Assembly (NCBI RefSeq): GCF_014655955.1
Contig: NZ_BNBO01000021.1
Location: 62,001-126,000, forward strand
Source: Kitasatospora indigofera
GTDB taxonomy: Bacteria > Actinomycetota > Actinomycetes > Streptomycetales > Streptomycetaceae
Direction of reading: 5' to 3'
Length of the DNA stretch: 64,000 bases
The translations under genes and the position numbers were made by a program. The notes beneath the pieces were generated by a model that was not told the DNA's origin, did no database searches, and saw only the letters and a list, made by a program, of their open reading frames with translations. Below, piece after piece: positions 50,317-61,874 of the stretch. Position 1 is the first letter of the stretch. Each line of letters begins with the position of its first letter.

Positions 50317-53300
50317 ATGACCCGCACCATCGCTCCGCGGAGCGTGAATCTCCAAGGTGTCTGCCTGGTCGACGAGGCGCACGGCTGGGCCGTCGGCGAC
50401 GGCGGCATGATCCTCGCGACCGGCGACGGCGGCCACCGCTGGCACGCGCAGGGCAGCACCGACAAGGACCTGCGCGCCGTCTGCTTCGCCGACACCGCGC
50501 GCGGCTGGATCGCCGGCCGCGACGGCACCCTCCTGCACACCACCGACGGCGGCCGGCACTGGGAGGCACGGGAGACCGGCACCGACCGCAACCTCTACGG
50601 CGTCTCCTTCGCGCCCGGCGGCCGCACCGGCTGGGCGGTCGGCGACAGCGGCACCGTCCTCGTCTCCGTCGACGGCGGGGCGAGCTGGCAGCCGCAGCGC
50701 TCCGACGACACCCACTTCACCCGCTGCTTCGCGCTGGACGAGCGGACCGCCTGGATCATCGGCAAGCGCGGTGCGGTCCACGCCACCACCGACGGCGGCG
50801 CGACCTGGGTCGTCCAGGACAGCGGCACGACGGTGGACCTGCGCGGCATCCACGCCGTCTCGCCCCGGCTCTGCTGGGCGGTCGGCCGGACGGGCACCGT
50901 GCTGCGCTCCGAGGACGGCGGCGCCACCTGGGCCGCCGCGGACGCCGGCACCGGGCTCGACCTGTACGGGCTGTGGGCCGCGCCCGACGGCCGAGAGGTC
51001 AGGACCTCCGGTGACGACGGCGTCGTCCTCGCCTCCCACGACGGCGGCCGGAGCTGGTCCCCGCAGCCCAGCGGCACGGCCAAGGACGTGGTCGCGCTCG
51101 CCTTCGCCCCCGACGCCCGGCAGGGCTGGGCGGTCGGCGACTCCGGTCTGATCCTGGCCACCGGGGACGGCGGCGGCAGCTGGACGGCGCAGCTCGGCGG
51201 CATCCACAAGGACCTGGTGGGCGTGCACGGCGCGGGCGCGGCCCGCTGGGCGGTCGGGCAGGACGGCCTGCTCGCGGTCAGCACCGACGACGGCGCCACC
51301 TGGCAGCTGGGCGACACCGGCACGGGCGAACTGCTGTGGGACGTCGCCTTCCTGGCGGACGGCCGGCGCGGCCGGCTGGTCGGCGACGGCGGCCTGGTGC
51401 TGGCCACCGAGGACGGCGGCGCGACCTGGACCAGGCGGCCGACCCCCGTCGATGTGCCGCTGCTGAGCGTCCACTGCGAGGGTGAGCGCGGCTGGGTGGC
51501 CGGCGCCGCCGGGACGCTGCTGACCACCGAGGACGCCGGGGCCACCTGGCAGTTGGCCGACACCGGCACCGAACTGCCGCTGCTCGCCGTCCACTTCGCC
51601 CCCGGCGGCCGGCAGGGCTGGGCGGTCGGCGCGGAGGGCACCGTCCTGGCCAGCGACGACGGCGGGGCCTGCTGGCGGCGCCAGGACGCCGGCGTCCGGA
51701 CCACCCTGACGGACGTCCAGGCCGGCCCCGACGGCACCGCCTGCATCGTCGGCCGGGCGGGCACCGTGCTGACCACCGAGGACGCCGGCCGGACCTGGAC
51801 GCGGCGCGCCACCGGTACCGAAGTCAGCCTCTGGGGCGCCGCGTTCACCGCCTCCGGCGAGCTGGGCTGGGTGGTCGGCGACGGCGGCACGGTGCTCGCC
51901 AGCACCGACGCCGGCCGCACCTGGACCGCCCGGCCCAGCGGCGTCGCCGACAACCTCAAGGCCGTCTGGGCACAGCCGGACGGCGCCCGGGTGTACGCGG
52001 TCGGCGACGGCAGCTCCGTCCTCGCCAGCCACGACCGGGGCGTGACCTGGGCCTCGCACGTCGCGAGCACCGGCCGCAACCTCTACGGCGTGCACCTCTT
52101 CCCCGGCGGGCAGGACGGCTGGGCGGTCGGCGACGGCGGCACCGTCCTGACCACCCGCGGCGGCGGCCGCTGGACCGGGCAGCAGGCCGGCACCGCCGCG
52201 AACCTCTACTCCGTCTCGCCGTCCGACCGCTCCACCGCCTGGGCCGTGGGCCGGGCCGGCACCGTCCTCGCCACCCGGGACGCCGGGGCCCACTGGGAGC
52301 GGCAGGACAGCGGCAGCACCAAGGACCTGCTGGAGGTCCACGTCCGTCCCGGCGGCCGCACCGGCTGGGCGGTCGGCGACGGCGGCACCATCCTCGGCAC
52401 CCGGGACGGCGGCGCCACCTGGGAGCACCAGCCGAGCCCGTACGCCGGCTGCGGCCTCTGGGCGGTGGACTTCGCCGACGACCGGACCGGCTGGGCGGTC
52501 GGCACCGGCGGCACCGTCTTCGCCACCCGGGACGGCGGCGCGCACTGGGAGACCCAGGACAGCGGCGGCGAGGACGACCTGATCGACGTCCACGCGGTGG
52601 ACGCGCTGACCGCCTGGGCCGTCGGGCACCGCGGCACCGTCCTGCACACCCGGGACGGCGGCCGCAACTGGGAGCGCCGGGACTGCCCCACCCGGCAGAA
52701 CTTCACCGCCGTGCACTTCTCGGCGGACGGCCGGACCGGCGGCGTGGTCGGCCGCAGCGACACCGTGATGACCACCGAGGACGGCGGTGCGACCTGGCGG
52801 GTCGCCACCACGGGCACCGGGATGTCCCTGTGGAACGTCCGGGTGCTCTCCCCTCGGGAGTCGTGGATCGTCGGCGACGAGGGCACCGTACTGTCGACCT
52901 CGGACGGCGGTACCAGCTGGGACCAGCACTTCTACAGTCCGGAGAAGGACACGGCCCCGCGCCGTCCCGGCCCGGACCGCAACCTGGAGGAGAAGGAAGA
53001 CATGGCGCACCCGTTCGAGGACGTTCCCCCCACCACGCTCGCCGACCTGCTGGGCCGCGAGCAGGTCATGGACACCGGCATCCGCCCGCTCTGGGCGTCG
53101 CCGCGGGTCGCCGGACCGGCGTACACCGTGCAGTGCCCGCCCGGCGACAACCTGATGCTGCACGCCGCCATCTACCGCGCCGAGCCCGGCTCGGTCGTCG
53201 TGGTCGAGTCGGGGGACGTGGACTACGCGCTGGCCGGCGGCAACGTGTGCGCCGTCGCCCAGCGCCGGGGCATCGCCGCGTTCGTGGTCGACGGGGTCAT

Positions 53301-53616
53301 CCGGGACCTGGGCGAGGTGCGCGAGGCGGGCTTCCCGGTGTTCTCGCGCGGCGTGATCCCGATCCCGGGCACCAAGAAGGAGCTCGGCGCGCTCGGCGTC
53401 CCGGTGCGGGTCGGCGGCGTGCTGGTGCACCCCGGCGACATCGTGGTGGCGGACGAGGAGGGGATCGTGGTCACCCCGGCCGCCCGCCAGGAGGAGATCC
53501 TGGGCGCCGCCCTGGCCAAGCTCGCCAAGGAGGCGGAGGAGTCGCTGGACGACTGGGAGGCGCAGCACCGGGCCCGGATCGAGAAGGCACTGGCCGAGCA
53601 GGGCTTCACCGGCTGA
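50317..53616 (+). CDS. Fusion of 21 Ycf48/BNR-type propeller repeats and an RraA-like aldolase domain
   Basis: 1099 residues without interruption. Residues 1 to about 890 hold 21 repeats of about 42 residues with the pattern GWAVGDGGTVLxTxDGGxxW. Twenty-one equals three seven-bladed propellers of the Ycf48 (photosystem II assembly factor) type. From about residue 896 (MAHPFEDVPP) an RraA/HMG-aldolase-like domain follows: GPAYTVQCPPGDNLMLH, VVVVESGDVDYALAGGNV and FVVDGVIRDLGEV, which carries the Arg-Asp metal/substrate pair. GGAGGAGAAGGA lies 5-8 bp before ATG 53002, so the RraA part may also be made separately. No signal peptide. RraA-type proteins without RNase E partners are class II aldolases or oxaloacetate decarboxylases. 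Confidence 0.85.
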   Translation: MTRTIAPRSVNLQGVCLVDEAHGWAVGDGGMILATGDGGHRWHAQGSTDKDLRAVCFADTARGWIAGRDGTLLHTTDGGRHWEARETGTDRNLYGVSFAPGGRTGWAVGDSGTVLVSVDGGASWQPQRSDDTHFTRCFALDERTAWIIGKRGAVHATTDGGATWVVQDSGTTVDLRGIHAVSPRLCWAVGRTGTVLRSEDGGATWAAADAGTGLDLYGLWAAPDGREVRTSGDDGVVLASHDGGRSWSPQPSGTAKDVVALAFAPDARQGWAVGDSGLILATGDGGGSWTAQLGGIHKDLVGVHGAGAARWAVGQDGLLAVSTDDGATWQLGDTGTGELLWDVAFLADGRRGRLVGDGGLVLATEDGGATWTRRPTPVDVPLLSVHCEGERGWVAGAAGTLLTTEDAGATWQLADTGTELPLLAVHFAPGGRQGWAVGAEGTVLASDDGGACWRRQDAGVRTTLTDVQAGPDGTACIVGRAGTVLTTEDAGRTWTRRATGTEVSLWGAAFTASGELGWVVGDGGTVLASTDAGRTWTARPSGVADNLKAVWAQPDGARVYAVGDGSSVLASHDRGVTWASHVASTGRNLYGVHLFPGGQDGWAVGDGGTVLTTRGGGRWTGQQAGTAANLYSVSPSDRSTAWAVGRAGTVLATRDAGAHWERQDSGSTKDLLEVHVRPGGRTGWAVGDGGTILGTRDGGATWEHQPSPYAGCGLWAVDFADDRTGWAVGTGGTVFATRDGGAHWETQDSGGEDDLIDVHAVDALTAWAVGHRGTVLHTRDGGRNWERRDCPTRQNFTAVHFSADGRTGGVVGRSDTVMTTEDGGATWRVATTGTGMSLWNVRVLSPRESWIVGDEGTVLSTSDGGTSWDQHFYSPEKDTAPRRPGPDRNLEEKEDMAHPFEDVPPTTLADLLGREQVMDTGIRPLWASPRVAGPAYTVQCPPGDNLMLHAAIYRAEPGSVVVVESGDVDYALAGGNVCAVAQRRGIAAFVVDGVIRDLGEVREAGFPVFSRGVIPIPGTKKELGALGVPVRVGGVLVHPGDIVVADEEGIVVTPAARQEEILGAALAKLAKEAEESLDDWEAQHRARIEKALAEQGFTG

Positions 53617-53682
53617 CCGCCCCACCGGCCTGACCGGCCCGGCGGGTCGGTCCGGCCCGGCCGGCCGTCGACGGCACCCGCG

Positions 53683-53724
53683 CAGCGGCGCACCACGGGA
53701 GCGAACTCCCCCGGTGCGCCGCTG
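53683..53724 (+). terminator. Terminator after the propeller-RraA gene
   Basis: CAGCGGCGCACC (53683-53694) pairs with GGTGCGCCGCTG (53713-53724), and GGGAG-CGAA-CTCCC is nested inside. A T-rich tail follows. It divides the cluster into two transcription units. Confidence 0.85.
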
Positions 53725-53764
53725 TTCTGCGTGTGCCAGGAGGCAACTCGCCGGTGCCGTGCGG

Positions 53765-53778
53765 CAAATGAGCAGAAC
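53765..53778 (+). promoter_or_regulatory. Shared 14-bp element, copy 2
   Basis: CAAATGAGCAGAAC, identical to 48766-48779, lies 110 bp before the adenylation gene and after a terminator, so it belongs to the promoter of the second unit. GTTCTGC at 53724-53730 is the inverse complement of its last seven bases. Confidence 0.6.
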
Positions 53779-53888
53779 ACAGTTTTCTGGGTTAAGAGTG
53801 TCTAGAGGGTTAGCGCGCGCAACGGAGCCGCCGGAAGGCACCGTGACTAGCGTCGTCCGGGTCCAGTCACCGACGGGTTCGGATCGAG

Positions 53889-55463
53889 ATGACCACAGCA
53901 CTGAGTTTGCGCCTGGGCGCCGGCCTGCTCCACCACGCGCGCGTGCGGCCCGACGGCGTCGCGCTGACCGTCGGCCGCCGCGAGCACACCTACGGCGAGG
54001 CCGCCGCCACCGCGCGCCGGTGGGCCGCCCTGCTGGTCGAGGCGGCCGGCGGCCGCCCCCGCCGGGTCGGTGTGTTCGCCCACCGCAGCGAGGCCTCCTA
54101 CCTCGGGGTGGCCGCCGCGCTGCTGGCCGGCGCCGCCTTCGTGCCGCTGAACCGCAAGTTCCCGGCCGAGCGCACCCGCTCCATGCTGGAGCGGGCCGAC
54201 GTGGACGCGCTGATCGTCGACGCGGCCTCCCTGCCCGGGCTCGCCGGCCTGCTGCGCGGCCTGCCGCGCAAGCCGGTCGTGCTGCTGCCCGACGTCGTCC
54301 GCAGCCAGGCCGGCGACCTCGGCGACGTACGGCTGCTGGACGCGATGGACCTGGCCGCCGCCGCGCCGCTGGAGCAGCTGCCCGAGGTGTCGCCGGACGA
54401 CCTCGCGTACCTGCTGTTCACCTCCGGCAGCACCGGCGTCCCGAAGGGCGTCCCGGTCACCCACGGCAACGTCCGGGCCTTCCTGGACGCCAACCAGGCG
54501 CGCTACCGGCTGACCCCCGACGACCGGCTCACCCAGACCTTCGACCAGACCTTCGACCTGTCGGTCTTCGACCTCTTCATGGCCTGGGAGAACGGTGCGC
54601 GGCTCTGCTCCACGGACCCGATCGAACTCCTCGCGCCCTTCAAGTACCTGGAGCGCAACGGGATCACCGTCTGGTTCTCGGTGCCCTCGGTGGGCGCGAT
54701 GCTGCGCAGACGCGGCGTGCTCACCCCCGGCAGCATGCCGACGCTGCGCTGGAGCCTGTTCTGCGGTGAGGCGCTGCCCCGCGCCACCGCGGAGGCCTGG
54801 CAGGCGGCCGCCCCGAATTCCGTGGTGGAGAACCTCTACGGGCCCACCGAGCTGACCATCGCCTGCACGGTGCACCGCTGGGACCCGGCCACCAGCCCGG
54901 CCGCCTGCGCCCACGACAACGTCCCGATCGGCCGCCCCTACCCGGGCCTGCTGCCGCTGGTGGTGGACGAGCGGCTGGATCCGGTGCCGGACGGCGCGAC
55001 CGGCGAGCTCTGCATGGCCGGAGCGCAGACCACCCCCGGCTACTGGCGGGCGCCCGGGATCACCGCCGAGCGCTGGTTCACCCACCAGGGCCGCAGTTAC
55101 TACCGCACCGGCGACCTGGTCCGGCTCCAGGACGGCGAGTACGTCTGCCTCGGCCGCAACGACCAGCAGGTCAAGGTCGGCGGCCACCGGGTCGAACTGG
55201 GCGAGATCGAGGCCGTGCTGCGCCGCGCCGGCGCCGTCGAGGCGGTCGCGCTGCTCTGGCCCGACCCGGGCACCGTCACCGCCGTGGTGACCGGCGCGGA
55301 CGACGTGGCCGCGCTGACGGCGGCCTGCGACGCCGCGCTGCCCGCCTACATGGCCCCGCGCGCCGTCCACCTCGTCGAGGAGATGCCGGTCAACGCCAAC
55401 GGCAAGGTCGACCGCGCGGCGCTCCGCCGCCGGCTCGACGAGACCTCCACCGCCCGCAGTTGA
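53889..55463 (+). CDS. Stand-alone adenylation enzyme (NRPS A-domain / DltA-like)
   Basis: 524 residues of the AMP-forming acyl/amino-acid ligase superfamily. A3 phosphate loop LLFTSGSTGVPKGVPVTHGN; A4 QTFDLSVFDLFMAW, where the Asp after F suits an alpha-amino group; A5 NLYGPTELTIACT; A7 YRTGDLV; A8 GRNDQQVKVGGHRVELGEIE; A10 NANGKVDRAAL with the catalytic Lys. It activates an acid as adenylate and passes it to a carrier phosphopantetheine. The next gene, 32 bp downstream, begins with a carrier domain, the obvious partner. Substrate cannot be fixed by eye. ATG 53889. Confidence 0.92.
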   Translation: MTTALSLRLGAGLLHHARVRPDGVALTVGRREHTYGEAAATARRWAALLVEAAGGRPRRVGVFAHRSEASYLGVAAALLAGAAFVPLNRKFPAERTRSMLERADVDALIVDAASLPGLAGLLRGLPRKPVVLLPDVVRSQAGDLGDVRLLDAMDLAAAAPLEQLPEVSPDDLAYLLFTSGSTGVPKGVPVTHGNVRAFLDANQARYRLTPDDRLTQTFDQTFDLSVFDLFMAWENGARLCSTDPIELLAPFKYLERNGITVWFSVPSVGAMLRRRGVLTPGSMPTLRWSLFCGEALPRATAEAWQAAAPNSVVENLYGPTELTIACTVHRWDPATSPAACAHDNVPIGRPYPGLLPLVVDERLDPVPDGATGELCMAGAQTTPGYWRAPGITAERWFTHQGRSYYRTGDLVRLQDGEYVCLGRNDQQVKVGGHRVELGEIEAVLRRAGAVEAVALLWPDPGTVTAVVTGADDVAALTAACDAALPAYMAPRAVHLVEEMPVNANGKVDRAALRRRLDETSTARS

Positions 55464-55495
55464 CCAGCACCGACGACCCCCGCAGGAAGGGACCC

Positions 55496-56925
55496 GTGAG
55501 CACCGTGAGCAAGGTGAGCAAGGTCGACCAGCTCCTCGCCCGCACCCTGGGCATCGCCGAGGACCGCGTCACCGACGACCTGGAGTACCAGTCGATCAGG
55601 GAGTGGGACTCGCTCGGCCACGTCTCGCTGATGGTCGCCGTCGAGCAGGAGTACGGCGTCGAGGTCGACAACGACCTGACGCTGGCGCTCCGTTCGGTCG
55701 CCGACCTGCGCGAGTTCGCCGCCGGCCGGGAGCGCGGGGAGGCCCCCGCCGCCGCGTCCGCCGCGTCCGCCGCGTCCGCCCCCGAGCCGGCCGCCCGGCG
55801 CACCGTGCACCGCGGCCTGGAGGGCGTCACCTTCGACCAGACCGCGATCACCCGGATCGACGGCGCCGAGGGCACCCTGGAGTACCGCGGCTACAGCATC
55901 CACGACCTGGCCGAGCACTCCTCCTTCGAGGAGGTCGCCCACCTGTTGGTGCACGGCGAACTCCCGGACGCCGCCGCCCTGGAGCTGTTCCGCAAGCAGC
56001 TCGGCGCGGCCCGCGCGCTGCCCGCCCCCGTCCTCGGCCTGGCCCGCTCGCTGGCGCACGCGCACCCGATGGAGGCGCTGCGCACCTGCGTCTCCGCGCT
56101 CGGCGCCTACGGGCCGCGGCGGGAGCCGGGCACCGACGAGAGCTACGCCGAGGCCCGCGAGACCGGCATCGCCCTGATCGCCCGGATCCCGATGATCGTC
56201 GCCGCCCACCACGCCTTCCGCAGCGGACGCGAGCCGCTGCAGCCGGCCGAGGACGCCTCGCACGCCGAGGCCTTCCTCACCGTCCTGCTCGGCGAGCGCC
56301 CCTCCCCGGCCGCGGTGCGCTTCATCGACAAGGGCTTCATCGTCCACGCCGACCACAGCTCCAACGCCTCGGCGTTCACCGCCCGGGTCGCGATCGGATG
56401 CCGGGCCGGCATGACGGCCGCGCTGACCGCCGCCGTGGCGGCCTTCGCCGGCTCGGTGCACGGCGGCGCCGCCGAGCGGGTGGTCGGCCTGATCGACCGG
56501 GTGGGCTCCCCGGAGAACGCCGAGGCCCATGTGGCCGCGCTGCAGGGCCGCGGCGAGCCGGTGATGGGCTTCGGTCACCGGGTCTACCGCACCGAGGACC
56601 CGCGGGTGGTCCATCTGCGCCGCACCGTGGTCGAGTTGAGCGAGGAGCGCGGCGACACCCGCGGCCTCGACATCCTCGACGCGGTGGCCGCCGCGATGCG
56701 GCCGTACGGCCGGCACGGCGTCGCCGCCAACGTCGACCTCTACGCCGGGCTCGCCTACCGGCTGCTCGGCCTGCCGGACGACCTCGCGGTGCCGCTCTTC
56801 GTGGTCGGCCGCACCCCGGGCTGGGTGGCGCAGGCCCTGGAGCAGCAGTCCAACAACGTGCTGATCCGGCCGCTGCTGGCCTACACGGGCCCCCGCGGAC
56901 GCACCTACCGGAAGGCGGAGGAGCG

Positions 56926-56929
<4 letters not shown>
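55496..56929 (+). CDS. Carrier protein-citrate synthase fusion
   Basis: 477 residues. Residues 1 to about 78 form an acyl/peptidyl carrier domain with REWDSLGHVSLM; Ser39 is the expected phosphopantetheine site, and EYGVEVDNDLTLALRSVADL is the usual helix III region. An Ala/Ser linker (about 83-100; AAASAASAASAPEP) leads to a full citrate synthase (about 103-477). Its catalytic residues are present: His in FIVHADHSSNASAF, His in MGFGHRVYRTEDP and Asp in ANVDLYAG; C-terminal GWVAQALEQQ and RP are also typical. GTG 55496 follows AGGAAGGGA. Citrate synthases normally use acetyl-CoA; a built-in carrier suggests a carrier-bound thioester instead. Overlaps the aconitase gene by 4 bp. Confidence 0.9.
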
Positions 56930-59495
<2,566 letters not shown>

Positions 59496-59499
<4 letters not shown>

Positions 59500-60875
59500 G
59501 CACCCACATCCTGGACCGCCTCGGCCTGCGCGCCGCGGCCGGCGCCGACGCGCTCACGGCCGGCACCAAGACCTTCGTCCCGGTGCACCTCGGCAACCAC
59601 GACGTGCCGGTCGGCGCCGTCCTCGACGCGCTGGACGCCGACCCGGCCCTGCTGCCGCCGCGCACCGGCCACCTGGGCAACTGGGAGGACATCGCGGCCG
59701 GACGCTCCGGGCCGATGGACTTCAACACCGCCATCTGCGGCGGCGGTTACGGTTACCCGCTGATCTACGGCTTCACCCGGACCGAGGCGGCCACCGAGGG
59801 CGGCGACGAGGCCTACCAGCCGGGTTCGCTGATCGACCGGGGCAAGCGGCACACCCTGCCGCTCCACACCTGGGACGGCCGGGGCTTCGCCCCGCGGGAC
59901 CGCTCCAAGCCGCTGTTCTGCCCGCTGGTGCAGGCCGAGGTGGACGGGCAGCTCGTCCCGCTGGTCGACCTGCACTGGCAGCGGATGCTCGCCCTGCCCG
60001 GCTACCGCTTCAAGCAGTGGGCCGCCGCCCTCACCGACAACGCCGCGCTGGTCACCGACATGCTCACCCTGCTGATCGAGCAGGCGGCCGTGCAGGGCCG
60101 CAACCAGGCCTTCGCCGAGCTGATCAGCCAGGCCGTCCGGCTCGACGGCGAGGTGGGCCGCTGCGACCTGCGCCCGGACGGCGCCGGCTACCTGCTGGAG
60201 GGCCACCGCTACCCCTCGGCCCGGGCCCTCGCCGAGGCCGTCATGCTGACCGTGCGCGCCCTGGTCGAGCCGCGGGAGTTCTTCGCCCGGCTGCCCGAAC
60301 TGCCGCCCGTCCTGCCGGTGATGTCGCTGCAGCTGACCAACGTGCTGTTCGCGCTGCTCGACATGCACCACCCGCAGGCCCCGGGTGCGGCGCCGGAGAG
60401 CCCGTTCATCACGCATCTGCACTGGGGCGCCCGGGCGATGGCCGGCTGCCCGCCCCGGCGCGGCGGCTACCTGTCCCGCCGCTCCACCGTCCGCTCGCTG
60501 CGGGCCATCACCGACCCGCTGGTCCGGCACTTCGACCGGGCCGCCCCGGTGGCCTTCGTGCTGCTGCCCGCGCAGGCCTTCATGCTGTGCCCGCCCAGCA
60601 CCTCGCCGCGGGACGCGGAGGTGCTCGCCGGACTGCTGCGGGCCGTCCGCGCCGCCGGGCCCGAGGACGCCTACGGGACGACGCTGGCCTGGCTGGGCGG
60701 CCACCGGGACCAGCTGTCCGGGTACCTGCGCGGCCGCTTCCGCAGCGGCAGCGGGGTGCCGGCCGGCGGCGACCCGCGCGATCCGGCCGTCCCGGTCGAG
60801 CCCGAGGGGTTCCGTGAGCTGACGTTCCGTCAGGCCTGCGGGGCGGTCGCGGCCTTCGAGGAGGTGCTGGGATGA
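59496..60875 (+). CDS. Cluster protein of unrecognised family
   Basis: 459 residues, soluble, no signal peptide. GTG 59496 overlaps the aconitase stop, and its own stop overlaps the epimerase start, so it is fully embedded in the operon. Visible features are an N-terminal VPVHLGNHDVPVGAVLDAL, GPMDFNTAICGGGYGYPLIYGF, LVDLHWQRMLALPGYRFKQW, and a mostly helical second half with LLDMHHPQ and ITHLHWGARAMAGCPPRRGGYLSRRST (in pieces). The conserved-looking His, Asp and Cys residues suggest an enzyme, but no known motif is recognised. Confidence 0.8.
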
Positions 60876-61873
60876 TCCGGCTCACCCACCGCGAGGTGGT
60901 GATCGCCCTCGGGGAGCCCTTCGTCAGCAACACCGGGGTCACCACCGAGGTCCGGCAGAGCGTCGTGGAGCTGGCCTGGGAGGGGCTGCGCGGCCACGGG
61001 ACGGCCCGGGGCGCCGACCCCGTGGACCTCGACGCCTGCGCGCCCCTGCTGGCCGGCGCCTCCCCGTTCGGCCTGCGGGCCGCGCTGGCCCGGCTGGACC
61101 ACCTCGCCCCGGCCGCCCGGTCCGCCGTCGACATGGCGCTGCACGACCTGCTCGGCAAGGCCTGCGGGCAGCCCCTGCACCGGCTGCTCGGGCTCGACGG
61201 CATGCCCGCCGAGCCCACCGCGCTCTCCATCGGCGCCTGCCCGGACGACGAACTCGTCGAGCGGGCGAAGGCCCTGGGGGACTGGCCGGTCCTCAAGCTG
61301 AAGCTCACCCCCGAGGACGACGGCAGCCGCGCCGGGGTGCTCCGCTCGGTCTACGGCGGCCGGATCCGGGTCGACGGGAACGGCTCCTGGAGCCCGGAGC
61401 AGGCCCTGCGGGTGGCCGCCGAACTCCACCGGCACGACGTCGAGCTGCTGGAGCAGCCGGTCGCCCCCGGCCGCCTCGACGAGCTCCGGTACGTCCACGA
61501 GCGCTCGCCCGTACCGGTGTTCGCCGACGAGGACTGCGCCGGCCCCGCCGACGTCCTGCGGCTGCGCGGCCGGGCCGCCGGGATCAACATCAAGCTGCTC
61601 AAGTGCGGCGGCCTGGACCGCGCCCAGGAGATGATCACGCTCGCCCGCGCCGGCGGACTGCGGGTCATGCTCGGCTGCAAGGTGGAGAGCACCCTCGGCA
61701 CCACCGCGATGGCCCAGCTGGCCGGCCTCGCCGACCACCTCGACCTGGACGGGCCGGTCGGCCTGCTCGACGACCCCTTCACCGGCATGCGCGTCGACCG
61801 CGGCGCCCTCACCCTGCCGTCGGCGCCCGGCGTCGGCGCCACCCCCGTGCCCGGATCCTACGGAGAGGACTGA
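60872..61873 (+). CDS. Enolase-superfamily dipeptide-epimerase-like enzyme
   Basis: 333 residues of the muconate-lactonizing/L-Ala-D/L-Glu-epimerase subgroup. Catalytic Lys pair: VLKLKL (KxK, second strand) and NIKLLKCGG. Metal ligands: Asp in RVDGNGSW, Glu in ELLEQPV and Asp in FADEDCAGPAD. GCKVESTLG closes the barrel. Such enzymes epimerise the alpha carbon of dipeptides or N-acylated amino acids through an enolate. Its presence fits an amino-acid-containing product. ATG 60872. Confidence 0.9.
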   Translation: MIRLTHREVVIALGEPFVSNTGVTTEVRQSVVELAWEGLRGHGTARGADPVDLDACAPLLAGASPFGLRAALARLDHLAPAARSAVDMALHDLLGKACGQPLHRLLGLDGMPAEPTALSIGACPDDELVERAKALGDWPVLKLKLTPEDDGSRAGVLRSVYGGRIRVDGNGSWSPEQALRVAAELHRHDVELLEQPVAPGRLDELRYVHERSPVPVFADEDCAGPADVLRLRGRAAGINIKLLKCGGLDRAQEMITLARAGGLRVMLGCKVESTLGTTAMAQLAGLADHLDLDGPVGLLDDPFTGMRVDRGALTLPSAPGVGATPVPGSYGED

Positions 61874-61874
61874 C

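Noticed and set aside
53002..53616. RraA as RNase E inhibitor
   Set aside because: The RraA-like domain keeps the Arg-Asp aldolase pair and lies in a biosynthetic cluster, so an aldolase or decarboxylase role is more likely; inhibition of RNase E is not supported by context.
55603..56925. Extension of the aconitase frame back through the citrate synthase gene
   Set aside because: The extension is Arg/Pro-rich shadow sequence; ATG 56926 with ATGA overlap gives the true N-terminus.
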